A DNA stretch of 29,077 nt from the NCBI GenBank assembly GCA_910583795.1, contig CAJTZQ010000020.1:21774-50850 (forward strand), in the 5' to 3' direction. The translations under genes and the position numbers were made by a program. How positions within the stretch are numbered: position 1 is the stretch's first letter; each line of letters begins with the position of its first letter. Shown piece after piece: positions 1 to 8,900 of the stretch. Source of the DNA: an uncultured Muribaculaceae bacterium (lineage in GTDB: Bacteria; Bacteroidota; Bacteroidia; Bacteroidales; Muribaculaceae). A model generated the notes under the pieces. It was not told the origin of the DNA and made no database searches. It saw only the letters and a program-made list of their open reading frames with translations.

Positions 1-79
1 AACCCTAAACCCTCAACCCTAAACCCTCAACCCTAAACCCTCAACCCTAAACCCTAAACCCTAAACCCTAAACCCTAAA
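1..79. repeat. Telomere-like heptanucleotide tandem repeat
   Basis: Eleven complete 7-bp units follow two leading bases: eight CCCTAAA and three CCCTCAA. The first six units alternate strictly, so there is a 14-bp higher-order repeat there, and the last five are all CCCTAAA. A degenerate unit (TCCTACA, 80-86) follows and contains the stop codon of the neighbouring minus-strand ABC transporter. The array continues past the left edge, so its full length is unknown. On the minus strand it reads TTTAGGG. No coding role is visible. It may be a bacterial simple repeat or an artefact at a contig end. Confidence 0.9.
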
Positions 80-81
80 TC

Positions 82-1917
82 CTACACCTGCTGCATCTCC
101 ACAAGACGGCGATAATGCCCGTCAAGGGCAATCAACTCCTCATGAGTGCCCCGCTCAACAATCTTTCCTTCATACATCACGCAAATCATATCGGCATTCG
201 CGATAGTTGAAAGACGATGGGCAATAACAACTGTGGTACGGTTTTTCATCAACCTCTCCAAAGCCTCCTGCACGAGCCGTTCGCTCTCGGTGTCAAGAGC
301 CGAGGTAGCCTCATCAAGAATCAATATTGGCGGATTCTTCAAAACGGCACGTGCAATACTTATTCGCTGACGCTGTCCACCCGAAAGCCTACACCCGCGA
401 TCTCCCACCATTGTGTCAAATCCATCAGGGGTATCCATGATAAAATCATAGGCGTTAGCTATCTTCGCGGCGGCGACCACCTCCTCCATTGTGGCATCTG
501 GGGCTCCAAAAGCTATATTGTTGAAAAATGTGTCATTAAACAGGATTGCCTCCTGATTCACGTTACCCATCAATGATCTCAATTCGCTCACCTTATAGTC
601 GCGCACATTGAAACCGTCAACCTCCACACTCCCCTGTTGCACATCCCAGAAGCGGGGTATAAGGTCGACCAACGTAGATTTACCGGAACCAGACTGCCCC
701 ACAAGGGCTACTGTAGTGCCGGGTCGTATTTCAAGGTTGACATCGTCAATCACCTTGCGTTCATCATTATAACTGAACGACACATTCTTGAAATTGATAG
801 ACCCTGTCTCCTGATTTTTCTTGATTTCTACCGGTTTTTTAGCATCCTTGATAGGATTGTCGGCATTGAGAATCATATCAACGCGCTTCAAAGACGCCAT
901 ACCTTTCTGGATAGCATACGACACTTTCGACAATTCTTTCGCCGGATTGATGATGCTATAGAAAATCACCATATAATATATGAATCCCGGTGCGTCTATC
1001 GAAGTGTCGCCTCCAAGAATAAGCACACCTCCAAACCAAAGGACGATCGCTATCGCCGCAGTGCCGAGGAACTCGCTCATAGGGTGGGCAAGAGCATATC
1101 TGCGCTGTATGGAATTACTGATCCTGCGATATTCATCGGTCTCGGAGTCAAACATTTTCTCCATCTGTTTCTCAGCATTGAAAGCTTTCACAATGCGGAG
1201 CCCTCCGATGGTTTCTTCCGTAGTAGAGAGAATAGTGCCGAGGAGTTCCTGAGCCTTCAAAGATTTTGCCTTAAGCTTCTTTCCGACGGTGCCCATGACC
1301 CAGCCAGCCATCGGAAGAAGAAGAAACACAAATATGGTCAGTTTCCAGCTGAGCATAAACATCACGAACAGATAGCCGATTATTAGTATAGGATTTTTCA
1401 CCAATGCCGACAGACTTGACGCAACCGACACCTCAATCTCAGTGACATCTCCGGATATCCTTGACATTATGTCGCCTTTTCTCTCGTTTGTATAGAATCC
1501 TATAGGTAGAGACAATATCTTGGCATACATCTCATTGCGGATATCCCTTACCACTCCGTTGCGGAGAGGGATAGTGAAATAATCGCTGAAATAGGCCATT
1601 ATCACTTTTATAAATGTGGCAACAACCAGAACGCAGGCAAGCAAGGCAAGCGTATTGTCTTCTCCAAATTTAGAAATCAGGTGAGTGACATACCAATAAA
1701 AATTGTTGATCGCCACATCCTGAATATTGTCATCGCCGATGTGCATATAGACATATTCTGTAGTGTCGAGCTTGAACAGAATTTTTAATATCGGCATTAT
1801 GAATGCAAACGAAAAGATAGTGGCAAACATGGTGAGGAAGTTGAAAACCACACTCCAGACCACGTTCCACTTATAGGGGCGTGCGAAACGCCTTATAAAC
1901 ATTAAAAGATCTTTCAT
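82..1917 (-). CDS. ABC exporter, MsbA-like fused permease/ATPase
   Basis: This is a half-size ABC exporter with a membrane domain followed by an ATPase domain in one chain. It probably flips a lipid or exports a hydrophobic compound across the inner membrane; the substrate cannot be read from sequence. In the 611-aa form, hydrophobic membrane segments fill roughly residues 20-330. The ATPase has Walker A GQSGSGKST (407-415), signature LSGGQ (511-515), Walker B LILDE (532-536) and the switch His in AHRLST (567). The open frame extends to 2028 (648 aa). I chose the internal ATG at 1915-1917 because a near-perfect promoter lies inside the longer version at 1978-2008, and because family members usually begin just before a motif like FIRRFARPYK. 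The gene ends inside the first degenerate heptamer of the repeat array. It is transcribed divergently from the steroid operon. Confidence 0.93.
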   Translation of the reverse strand: MKDLLMFIRRFARPYKWNVVWSVVFNFLTMFATIFSFAFIMPILKILFKLDTTEYVYMHIGDDNIQDVAINNFYWYVTHLISKFGEDNTLALLACVLVVATFIKVIMAYFSDYFTIPLRNGVVRDIRNEMYAKILSLPIGFYTNERKGDIMSRISGDVTEIEVSVASSLSALVKNPILIIGYLFVMFMLSWKLTIFVFLLLPMAGWVMGTVGKKLKAKSLKAQELLGTILSTTEETIGGLRIVKAFNAEKQMEKMFDSETDEYRRISNSIQRRYALAHPMSEFLGTAAIAIVLWFGGVLILGGDTSIDAPGFIYYMVIFYSIINPAKELSKVSYAIQKGMASLKRVDMILNADNPIKDAKKPVEIKKNQETGSINFKNVSFSYNDERKVIDDVNLEIRPGTTVALVGQSGSGKSTLVDLIPRFWDVQQGSVEVDGFNVRDYKVSELRSLMGNVNQEAILFNDTFFNNIAFGAPDATMEEVVAAAKIANAYDFIMDTPDGFDTMVGDRGCRLSGGQRQRISIARAVLKNPPILILDEATSALDTESERLVQEALERLMKNRTTVVIAHRLSTIANADMICVMYEGKIVERGTHEELIALDGHYRRLVEMQQV

Positions 1918-1977
1918 TCCGATAGGTTGAAGCCGATGTCTCGGTTTTTTGCCATCTGACACCGCGTTTTGTTTCTG

Positions 1978-2008
1978 CAAAATTAATGAAAATAAGCCAT
2001 TGCTCAAA
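1978..2008 (-). promoter_or_regulatory. Bacteroidetes -33/-7 promoter for the ABC exporter
   Basis: On the minus strand, TTTG (2005-2008) is followed after exactly 19 nt by TAATTTTG (1978-1985). This matches the Bacteroidetes housekeeping consensus TTTG-N19-TAnnTTTG. Transcription should start near 1973-1975, leaving a leader of about 55 nt before the ATG at 1917. Confidence 0.75.
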
Positions 2009-2089
2009 TATGTTTCCCAAATAGTCATATTTTATGTCCCAGAGTATGTTTACTTTTGACATAAGTTAAGATTTAGAAAGAGTTTTTGA

Positions 2090-2158
2090 GGTTGTTTTAA
2101 GACTGAGTGAAGGAGTTATGGGGTTCCATAACGACTGAATGAAGGCTTAAAACAAACC
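2090..2158. repeat. Nested inverted/direct repeat in the divergent intergenic region
   Basis: The outer arms are TTGTTTTAAG (2092-2101) and CTTAAAACAA (2146-2155). Each is extended by GG/CC, with one extra A on the right side. The inner hairpin is GTTATGG (2115-2121), a 4-nt loop, and CCATAAC (2126-2132). Between outer and inner arms, 13 nt on each side carry a direct repeat, ACTGAGTGAAGG (2102-2113) and ACTGAATGAAGG (2134-2145), matching at 11 of 12 positions and 32 bp apart. It lies about 80 bp from the -33 box of the ABC promoter and just over 100 bp from that of the steroid operon. It could be a regulator binding site or a structured DNA element. Confidence 0.7.
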
Positions 2159-2261
2159 AAAAAGACTTCTAAAGATTTCTTAATGTTAAAAGGAAACATA
2201 CTCTTAATATCACTTTTTTAACTTTATTTATCTTCATCAGAGTCAAGAGCGCGCTCCGATG

Positions 2262-2292
2262 TTGTTCACTTCAATAATTTTCGTTAATTTTG
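2262..2292 (+). promoter_or_regulatory. Promoter of the steroid-reductase operon
   Basis: TTG (2262-2264) is followed after 20 nt by TAATTTTG (2285-2292), close to the Bacteroidetes consensus. The ATG of the 5-alpha-reductase begins at 2298, only 5 nt after the -7 box. The mRNA is therefore expected to be leaderless or to carry a leader of one to a few nt. Confidence 0.6.
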
Positions 2293-2297
2293 TCAGC

Positions 2298-3077
2298 ATG
2301 GAAGAGATTTTTAATACTATAGTTTTCAATACTGTCGTGGGGTCTATGGCGGTGCTCGCCGTGATAGTCTTCATAGCCCTACATCGTATTGAGGCTGCCT
2401 ACGGTATGACATATTCCCCCAAATGGGGCCCTTCGGTCAACAACCGTACAGGTTGGGTGGTGATGGAGGCTCCCGCTTTTATCTGCATGGCGCTTCTATG
2501 GATCTTTAGCGACAAGGCAACCCAGCCTGCACTTTGCGTCATGGCGGGCTTATTTGAGCTCCATTATTTCCAGCGTACATTCATATTTCCATTTCTGATG
2601 CGAGGGAAAAGCAGAATGCCTTGGGCGATAGTCCTTATGGGGATGATATTCAACACAATCAACGCTTATATGATAGGTGGATGGCTTTTTTATGTAGCAC
2701 CTGCCGACAGATATCCAGATTCATGGCTCACCTCTCCCCTTTTTATTCTTGGAACAGTCGTTTTCTTATGCGGCATGGCAATCAACATTCATTCCGACCA
2801 CGTGATACGCAATCTCCGGAAACCCGGAGACTCGCGCCACTACATCCCCCGAAAAGGGATGTACAGATTCGTGACCGCCGCCAACTATTTTGGAGAATTT
2901 ACCGAATGGGTCGGCTTTGCTATACTCACATGGTCGATGCCGGGCGCGGTCTTCGCTCTCTGGACTTTTGCCAATCTTGCACCCCGAGCCCGCTCCCTTG
3001 CCAAAAGATATGCAAAAGAATTCGGTTCCGAATTCACGTCTCTCCATCGCAAATATATAATCCCTTTCATATATTAA
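2298..3077 (+). CDS. 3-oxo-5-alpha-steroid 4-dehydrogenase (steroid 5-alpha-reductase)
   Basis: This is a 259-aa polytopic membrane enzyme of the SRD5A family, predicted to reduce the delta4 double bond of 3-oxo-delta4 steroids to the 5-alpha (planar, allo) product with NADPH. Hallmarks are very clear: Glu57 in MEAPAF and Tyr90 in HYFQRTF match the steroid-binding Glu57 and Tyr91 of human SRD5A2. INIHSDH..RNLRKPG (162-176) is the NADPH-binding stretch. ANYFGE..EW (195-204) and the C-terminal RK-IIPFIY follow the mammalian pattern, and the length equals the mammalian family's. A longer frame begins at 2259, but the promoter lies inside that extension, so I start at the ATG at 2298. It is the first gene of an operon with a flavin reductase and two SDRs. 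Polyprenol or another enone lipid is an alternative substrate, but Glu57/Tyr90 favour steroids. Confidence 0.93.
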   Translation: MEEIFNTIVFNTVVGSMAVLAVIVFIALHRIEAAYGMTYSPKWGPSVNNRTGWVVMEAPAFICMALLWIFSDKATQPALCVMAGLFELHYFQRTFIFPFLMRGKSRMPWAIVLMGMIFNTINAYMIGGWLFYVAPADRYPDSWLTSPLFILGTVVFLCGMAINIHSDHVIRNLRKPGDSRHYIPRKGMYRFVTAANYFGEFTEWVGFAILTWSMPGAVFALWTFANLAPRARSLAKRYAKEFGSEFTSLHRKYIIPFIY

Positions 3078-3118
3078 TTCCTCTCTTTTCTTAATTCATT
3101 GCAACAAATTTCAAAATT

Positions 3119-4342
3119 ATGAATCTCTTCACACCCGGCAATATCGGACCCGTCACCCTCCGGAACCGCACAATAAGATCTGCGGCATTCGAAGGTATGG
3201 GTAAAGACAACAATCCCACCCCTATGCTCCGCGACTATCACTTAAGTGTGGCAAAAGGTGGCGTGGGTATGACCACACTTGCATACGCCGGGATATGCCG
3301 CTCGGCACTCTCTTTCAAAACCCAGCTATGGCTGCGTCCCGAAATAGTGCCGGCTTTAAGAGAAATAACCGACGGCATTCACGATTACGGGGCAAAGGCA
3401 TCAATCCAGATAGGACATTGCGGCAACATGACACATCGTTCCACAGCCGGCTCAACTCCTGTGGGTGCCTCTTCAGGATTCAATCTTTATTCACCTACAA
3501 TTGTAAGGGGACTACGTAAGGATGAACTAAAGCAAATGGCTCGCAATTTCGGGGATGCCGTACGCACGGCACGCGATGCCGGATTCGACTGTGTGGAAGT
3601 GCATGCCGGGCATGGCTACCTTATCTCACAATTTCTTTCCCCCTATACCAACCACAGGCACGATGAATACGGAGGAGATCTGAAAAACCGTATGCGTTTC
3701 ATGCAGGAATGCATGGAGGAAGTGATGAAAGCCGCCGGTTCCGACATGGGTGTGCTTGTGAAAACAAACATGCGCGACGGATTCAAAGGCGGACTCGATA
3801 TCGACGGTTGTCTTGAAGTGGCTAAAGAATTGGAAAACTTAGGAGTCCATGCAATCGTTCTGTCAGGAGGATTCGTAAGCAAAGCCCCGATGTATGTGAT
3901 GCGCGGAGAGATGCCTATCTATGCGATGACCTACTACATGCATCAGTTATGGCTGAAATATGGAGTGAGATGGTTCGGTAAATTCATGATACCCAAATCT
4001 CCATTCAAAGAATTATATTTCCTTGAAGATGCCAGGATATTCCGCCGGGAGTTAAAGCTTCCGCTCGTGTATGTAGGTGGCGTGGTGAGCCGCGAAAACG
4101 CCGACACCGTGATGGATGAGGGATTTGATTTCATCCAGATGGGAAGAGCACTCCTCAACGAGCCGGATTTCGTGAACCGTATGAAGGAGGAGAAATGCCA
4201 CAGATGCGGCTGCGACCACGTCAATTATTGTATCGCCCGTATGTATTCAAGAGAGATGGCATGCCATAAGCATCTTGAAGACCTTCCCCCGCGTATACTT
4301 AAAGAGATCGATGAGATCAAGATAAGAAATGAAAAAAATTGA
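3119..4342 (+). CDS. NADH:flavin oxidoreductase (Old Yellow Enzyme family), candidate steroid 5-beta-reductase
   Basis: This is a 407-aa FMN TIM-barrel ene-reductase. Family motifs include QIGHCG (97-102), HAGHGYLISQFLSP with the His pair 162/165, NHRHDEYGG (178-186) and a C-terminal phosphate-binding region with GG (320-321) and GRALL. A Cys-rich tail, C360-x2-C363-x-C365-x5-C371-x10-C382, suggests an iron-sulfur cluster as in BaiCD/2,4-dienoyl-CoA reductase relatives. The spacing differs from their usual pattern, and the large C-terminal FAD/NAD(P) domain of those enzymes is absent. Enzymes of this type reduce enones. Next to a 5-alpha-reductase, the likely role is 5-beta reduction of 3-oxo-delta4 steroids, or the opposing dehydrogenation. 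It lies 41 nt after the 5-alpha-reductase and overlaps the next gene by 14 nt. Family is certain; substrate is inferred. Confidence 0.9.
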   Translation: MNLFTPGNIGPVTLRNRTIRSAAFEGMGKDNNPTPMLRDYHLSVAKGGVGMTTLAYAGICRSALSFKTQLWLRPEIVPALREITDGIHDYGAKASIQIGHCGNMTHRSTAGSTPVGASSGFNLYSPTIVRGLRKDELKQMARNFGDAVRTARDAGFDCVEVHAGHGYLISQFLSPYTNHRHDEYGGDLKNRMRFMQECMEEVMKAAGSDMGVLVKTNMRDGFKGGLDIDGCLEVAKELENLGVHAIVLSGGFVSKAPMYVMRGEMPIYAMTYYMHQLWLKYGVRWFGKFMIPKSPFKELYFLEDARIFRRELKLPLVYVGGVVSRENADTVMDEGFDFIQMGRALLNEPDFVNRMKEEKCHRCGCDHVNYCIARMYSREMACHKHLEDLPPRILKEIDEIKIRNEKN

Positions 4343-5138
4343 AGATCTTTCACGACATTGCGCCATTGTCACCGGCGCTACAGGAGGCATAGGTTCGAAA
4401 TTCGCTGTGGAACTGGCAAAAAGAGGGTGTGAGGTTATTCTTATCGACATTAACGAAGACCGTCTGTTAGAAACCGCCGACAGTATTTCAAAAAATACCG
4501 GGGCAATCCTATATGTCCACACTCTTGATCTCACCCGACCCGGACTTGCAAAAGATCTCGACGATTTTTGTGATGATTTAGAACTGAATCCCGACATACT
4601 TATCAATAATGCAGGGATATTCTCGTTCGCTCCTGTAATAGAGACAAAACAGGAAAAAATAGATACGTTTATCGACCTCCACATCCGCGCTGTCACCACA
4701 CTTTCACGCTGGTTCGCGCGCAGAAGAGCCAACGCAGGATACGGATGGATTCTCAATATGTCGTCGATGTCTTGCTGGATGCCGATGCCCGGGCTTGCAA
4801 TGTATGCTTCTACAAAAGCTTACATCAGAGTTTTCTCACGGGCGCTTCATTATGAAATGAAAGATTTTGGAGTAGGTGTGACAGTGGCATGTCCAGGAGG
4901 AATTGCCACAGATCTTTTCGGACTTCCTCAAAACCTTAAGGAACTTGCAGTGAGAATCGGCGTGCTCGACACTCCCGAAAAATTCGCGCTCAAGGCAATC
5001 GACCGTATGCTCCGAAAGAAAAAACAATACATCAACGGATGGCTAAACCGTCTTTCAATATTTTTTGTGGGTATTACTCCCACTCCGGTGAGAATGATGG
5101 TGAAACACCGCTTGCTCGACAAAGGGATTGTGAGATGA
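4329..5138 (+). CDS. Short-chain dehydrogenase/reductase, candidate hydroxysteroid dehydrogenase
   Basis: This is a 269-aa classical SDR with a Rossmann cofactor site TGATGGIG (15-22), Asp39/Asp41-type acidic residues after beta-2 that hint at NAD(H) preference, NNAG (93-96), catalytic Ser near 146, YASTK (Tyr159, Lys163), and PGGIATD (189-195) after the active site. The C-terminal part is basic and hydrophobic, with resemblance to 17-beta-HSD12-like membrane-associated SDRs. It overlaps the flavin reductase by 14 nt and the next SDR by ATGA, so translation is probably coupled. In this context it may oxidise or reduce a steroid hydroxyl such as C3, C12 or C17. Which position and stereochemistry cannot be told from sequence. 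Confidence 0.92.
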   Translation: MKKIEDLSRHCAIVTGATGGIGSKFAVELAKRGCEVILIDINEDRLLETADSISKNTGAILYVHTLDLTRPGLAKDLDDFCDDLELNPDILINNAGIFSFAPVIETKQEKIDTFIDLHIRAVTTLSRWFARRRANAGYGWILNMSSMSCWMPMPGLAMYASTKAYIRVFSRALHYEMKDFGVGVTVACPGGIATDLFGLPQNLKELAVRIGVLDTPEKFALKAIDRMLRKKKQYINGWLNRLSIFFVGITPTPVRMMVKHRLLDKGIVR

Positions 5139-5896
5139 AAGTATTAGTTACAGGCGCCACAGGCGCAATAGGGAAAGAGATTGTTCATCTACTCGCAAGC
5201 AAGGGTCACGACATCCTTTTGGGATGCCGTTCACAAAAGAAAGGTGAAATTCTTGCCAAGGAGATAGAGGTTATTTATGGCAGAAGACCACAAATTATAA
5301 TCATGGACCTTTCCGATGCCTCCTCTGTAAGCAGTGCGTCAAATCATCTCTCGGGAGAATGTCTCGACGCACTGATAAACAATGCCGGAGTAATGAACGG
5401 CAAATACATCCTTGACAGAGATGGTCATGAAGACACAATCAATGTGAACTATCACAACACACGTCTCCTGACGCAACTGCTTATTGACAGGATTACAGAC
5501 GGAGGCGCCATTGTCTTCACCACGTCAGCCACACGCCGGTGGTATCCATTCCAACGGATAATGGAAGACATTCCTGAATCAAAATTCGGCAGGCTAAAGA
5601 CTTATGCCCTGTCAAAGAAACTTATCACCCGCTACGCCGCCACTATGGCAGCTGACAAAGAGATAAAAAAGAGAGGAATAAGAATAAATTGTGCCGATCC
5701 TGGTGTGGTCGACACCCCCATGCTCTCCATGGGCAAATGGTTCGACAGGTTGACAGACATTTTCTTCCGTCCATTCTGTCTGAAACCGTCTACAGCCGCA
5801 AAGACTTCTGTCAGGGCATTGGAATCTCCGGAATCCGGATATATTTTCAAATCCCCTAAAGGCAAATCACTCAATAAAAAGAAACTTGATTTATAA
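5135..5896 (+). CDS. Short-chain dehydrogenase/reductase, second of the pair
   Basis: This is a 253-aa SDR with TGATGAIG (6-13), Arg32 after beta-2 (CRSQKK), which favours NADP(H), NNAG (82-85), Ser131 in TTSATRR and YALSK (Tyr157, Lys161). The sequence style is that of retinol dehydrogenase/DHRS-like SDRs. A longer frame begins at 5039, but the ATG at 5135 overlaps the previous stop as ATGA and places the Rossmann motif right at the N-terminus, as is normal. Having one SDR with an apparent NAD preference and one with an apparent NADP preference would suit oxidation followed by reduction, that is epimerisation of a hydroxyl, but this is inference. Confidence 0.92.
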   Translation: MKVLVTGATGAIGKEIVHLLASKGHDILLGCRSQKKGEILAKEIEVIYGRRPQIIIMDLSDASSVSSASNHLSGECLDALINNAGVMNGKYILDRDGHEDTINVNYHNTRLLTQLLIDRITDGGAIVFTTSATRRWYPFQRIMEDIPESKFGRLKTYALSKKLITRYAATMAADKEIKKRGIRINCADPGVVDTPMLSMGKWFDRLTDIFFRPFCLKPSTAAKTSVRALESPESGYIFKSPKGKSLNKKKLDL

Positions 5897-5902
5897 TAAT
5901 TT

Positions 5903-8900
5903 ATGAGTATAATCGGCAAAAATCTCGATCGTTTAACAGAGAATGTCTTATCCGGCATAGTCTTTTTTGCCGCATTATTGATGTATGGAATCACTGTTGA
6001 CCGTTCCGCATCTTTCTGGGACTGTCCGGAATACATCACCTGTGCCTCTATGCTTGAGATCGGACATCCTCCAGGCAACCCCTTCTGGATGCTTGCAATG
6101 AGATTTGTCACGATTCCTTTTCCTCCAGAATATCACGCACTTGTAATCGGTTTGTGCAGCGGATTATTCATGGCTCTCGCCGCTTTTTTCTTGGCTAAAA
6201 TCACTTACGCGCTATCTTATTATGTATCCACGAAATATTTACAGAAACAAAACCAGCCTCCGTTTTATGTTTCTATGATCGCAGCCACTGCAGCTCTTAC
6301 CGCAGGGATGACTTTTGCTTTTTGTGATTCCACATGGTTCTCTGCAGTGGAGGCTGAAGTATATGCCATGTCGGCATTTTTGACATCGCTCGTGATATGG
6401 CTCATGATAGTATGGGCAAAAACATACAATCATGCTCACAGGAAACGGCTGCTGATTTTAATTGCATATATCACAGGTCTGTCGCTTGGAGTTCACCAGC
6501 TTAATCTTCTTTGCATTCCTGTCCTATCCCTTATCTATGTCTTCAGGAAATACCCTTACGGAAGAATCTCTGTGAGAGCATGGTCTGCAATTTTAGTGTC
6601 GTTTATAATTATTATACTGATACTGATCGGAATGATGAACGGCACACTATCGTGGATGCAGGCATTTGAACTCGGTGTTGTCAATTCATTAGGGATGCCT
6701 TATTTTTCCGGGATTTACATCTATCTTATCCTGCTTGCAAGCGCCGCAGTCATGGCTGTTGTGGGTGCGACCAAAGGTTCCAGATGCATTATAGCAATTT
6801 CAATGGCAGCGTTTATCTGGCTTTCCGGAGTTTTCGTGTTCAAAGGGAATTTTATAATTGCCGCAATATTATCGATAATATCCGGAATCTCAGTCGTATA
6901 TTATTTACATTGGGACAGGGCTCGTATACTTTCATGCATATTTTCGTTGGCATTCATATTGTTGGGATACTCATCATTTGCTATCATCCTTATTCGCGGG
7001 TATGCCTCACCCCCTATGAATGAAGGGGCTCCCGCCGACATTTTTGCACTCTCTTCTTATATAGCACGCGACCAATATGGCTCTACACCTCTGTTTTATG
7101 GCGCCACTCCATACAGCAAACCCATGTATGAGGAAACATGGACTCCAGGCAACAATCTGCCTGAATATTCACTATATCATCTGAAAAAAGAGAAAGCAAA
7201 ATATGTCCCTGTGTTGTCGGGTGCCAAGTTGAGCTATAGAAGCAGGATGCTCTCTGAAAAAGATTCAGCCAAAAATTCAGCAACCGTCAAATCAGGGGAA
7301 GGATATATTCTTTCCGATTATTCTTTTTCGAGAGTAACAACCCCTGAGCTCGACATGTTTTTTCCCCGCATCACCGGCACCTCCCAATCTGACATTGAAA
7401 GTTATGAATCATGGGTAGGGATGTCGAAAGAGTCGATGGACCGTATTGAGATTTCAGAAGCCATCGACACTCTCGGGAATCCGGTCGGCAAACTTTCGCC
7501 TTCCGGCAACCGTGAAAAAAGCTTCTCGTATCGACCAACTTATTTGCAAAATCTCCGTTTCTTCCTTTCCTATCAGGTAGGATATATGTATTTCCGTTAT
7601 CTTCTCTGGAATTTTATGGGAAGACAAAACGATATCCCCTCCACCGGAGAAATCGACCATGGCAATTTCATCACCGGTTTCCCTTTCATCGACAACGCGA
7701 TGCTCGGAGACCAGAATCTTATGCCGGCGAATGCCTCGTCACACAATAACGGTCATAATGTCTATTACTGTATACCATTTATACTTGGAATTATCGGCAT
7801 AATATTTCTGTGTTGTTCAGGGAAATCAGGACGCCAGACTTTGGCAATTATAACACTGATGTTTTTTATGACAGGTGTAGCAATTGTCATATACCTCAAC
7901 CAATTACCCGGAGAACCGCGCGAACGTGACTATTCTTTTCTCGGATCTTATATGGCTTTTTCTATATGGATAGGATTAGGTGTCACCGCCATCAGCATGT
8001 GGATGTTTAAGTATAAAGTGAATGAAAACATCACATGTATTTTAGCGATTATCATTGCAATTGGAACTCCTCTTATAATCATAACTGAAAATTGTGATGA
8101 CCATGACAGGACAGGACGTTCCGAGCCATTCGACTATGCCTCAAATCTCTTGCTGACAGAAAAGCCTGCGATCATTTTCACCCAGGGTGACAACTTCACG
8201 TTTCCAATGTGGTATGCTCAAGAGGTGATGAATACAGGACGTCAACACACCGTGGTAGACGTGTCTTATTTCGCAACCCCTGAATACGTTACAAACCTAA
8301 TGAAACAAGGAGAAAGAGGCGTACCGTTTACAGCAACCCCCGCCGACATCGCATACGGAGCTTATTCCTACACCCGGATTGCACCGGATGCCGACACCAC
8401 GGCTATACCTGCAATAGATGCGCTGAGACAACTGTACTCTTCTCGTGAAGCGATCCCTACATTACACAACCGCAAAGTGACGTTGCCCGGTAAAAATGAT
8501 AATGAAACACTGACAATCGATCTTAAAAATTTTGCAAACGGGTCGTCCATGCTCCCGTTCCGCAAACTAATGCTTCTCGACGTACTTGCAACTAATGCTG
8601 AATCAGGATCTCCCCGACCGGTCTATTTTCATACTGCGGTCTCATCCGATTTTTACAGACCTTTGAAATCTTCGACACGCAGACTTCCGTTTGTCGATGC
8701 TTATGTCCCCGGCATGACTGATTCAACCCATCTTGCCACTCTGGCACACAATCTGGAACTGCCACTATATGTCCCGGCAAGAGATTCCATACCCACTCTT
8801 AGGAAGGATCCGGTCATTGCAGATCAAGTCAGAAGACAACGGGGGGAAATTATTTTGGCTGCACGCCAGTTCTTTGAAATCGGTTATCCAAGAGATGCCG

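Noticed and set aside
1..79. CRISPR array at the left edge
   Set aside because: The units are 7 bp with no spacers, so this is a simple tandem repeat.
637..1386. A 249-codon plus-strand open frame opposite the ABC exporter
   Set aside because: It lies wholly antisense to a strongly conserved exporter, its translation shows no known fold, and it has no promoter. It is a shadow of the coding strand.
2259..2297. Upstream extension of the 5-alpha-reductase starting at 2259
   Set aside because: The -7 promoter box lies inside this stretch, and the ATG at 2298 gives Glu57 numbering and length matching the family.
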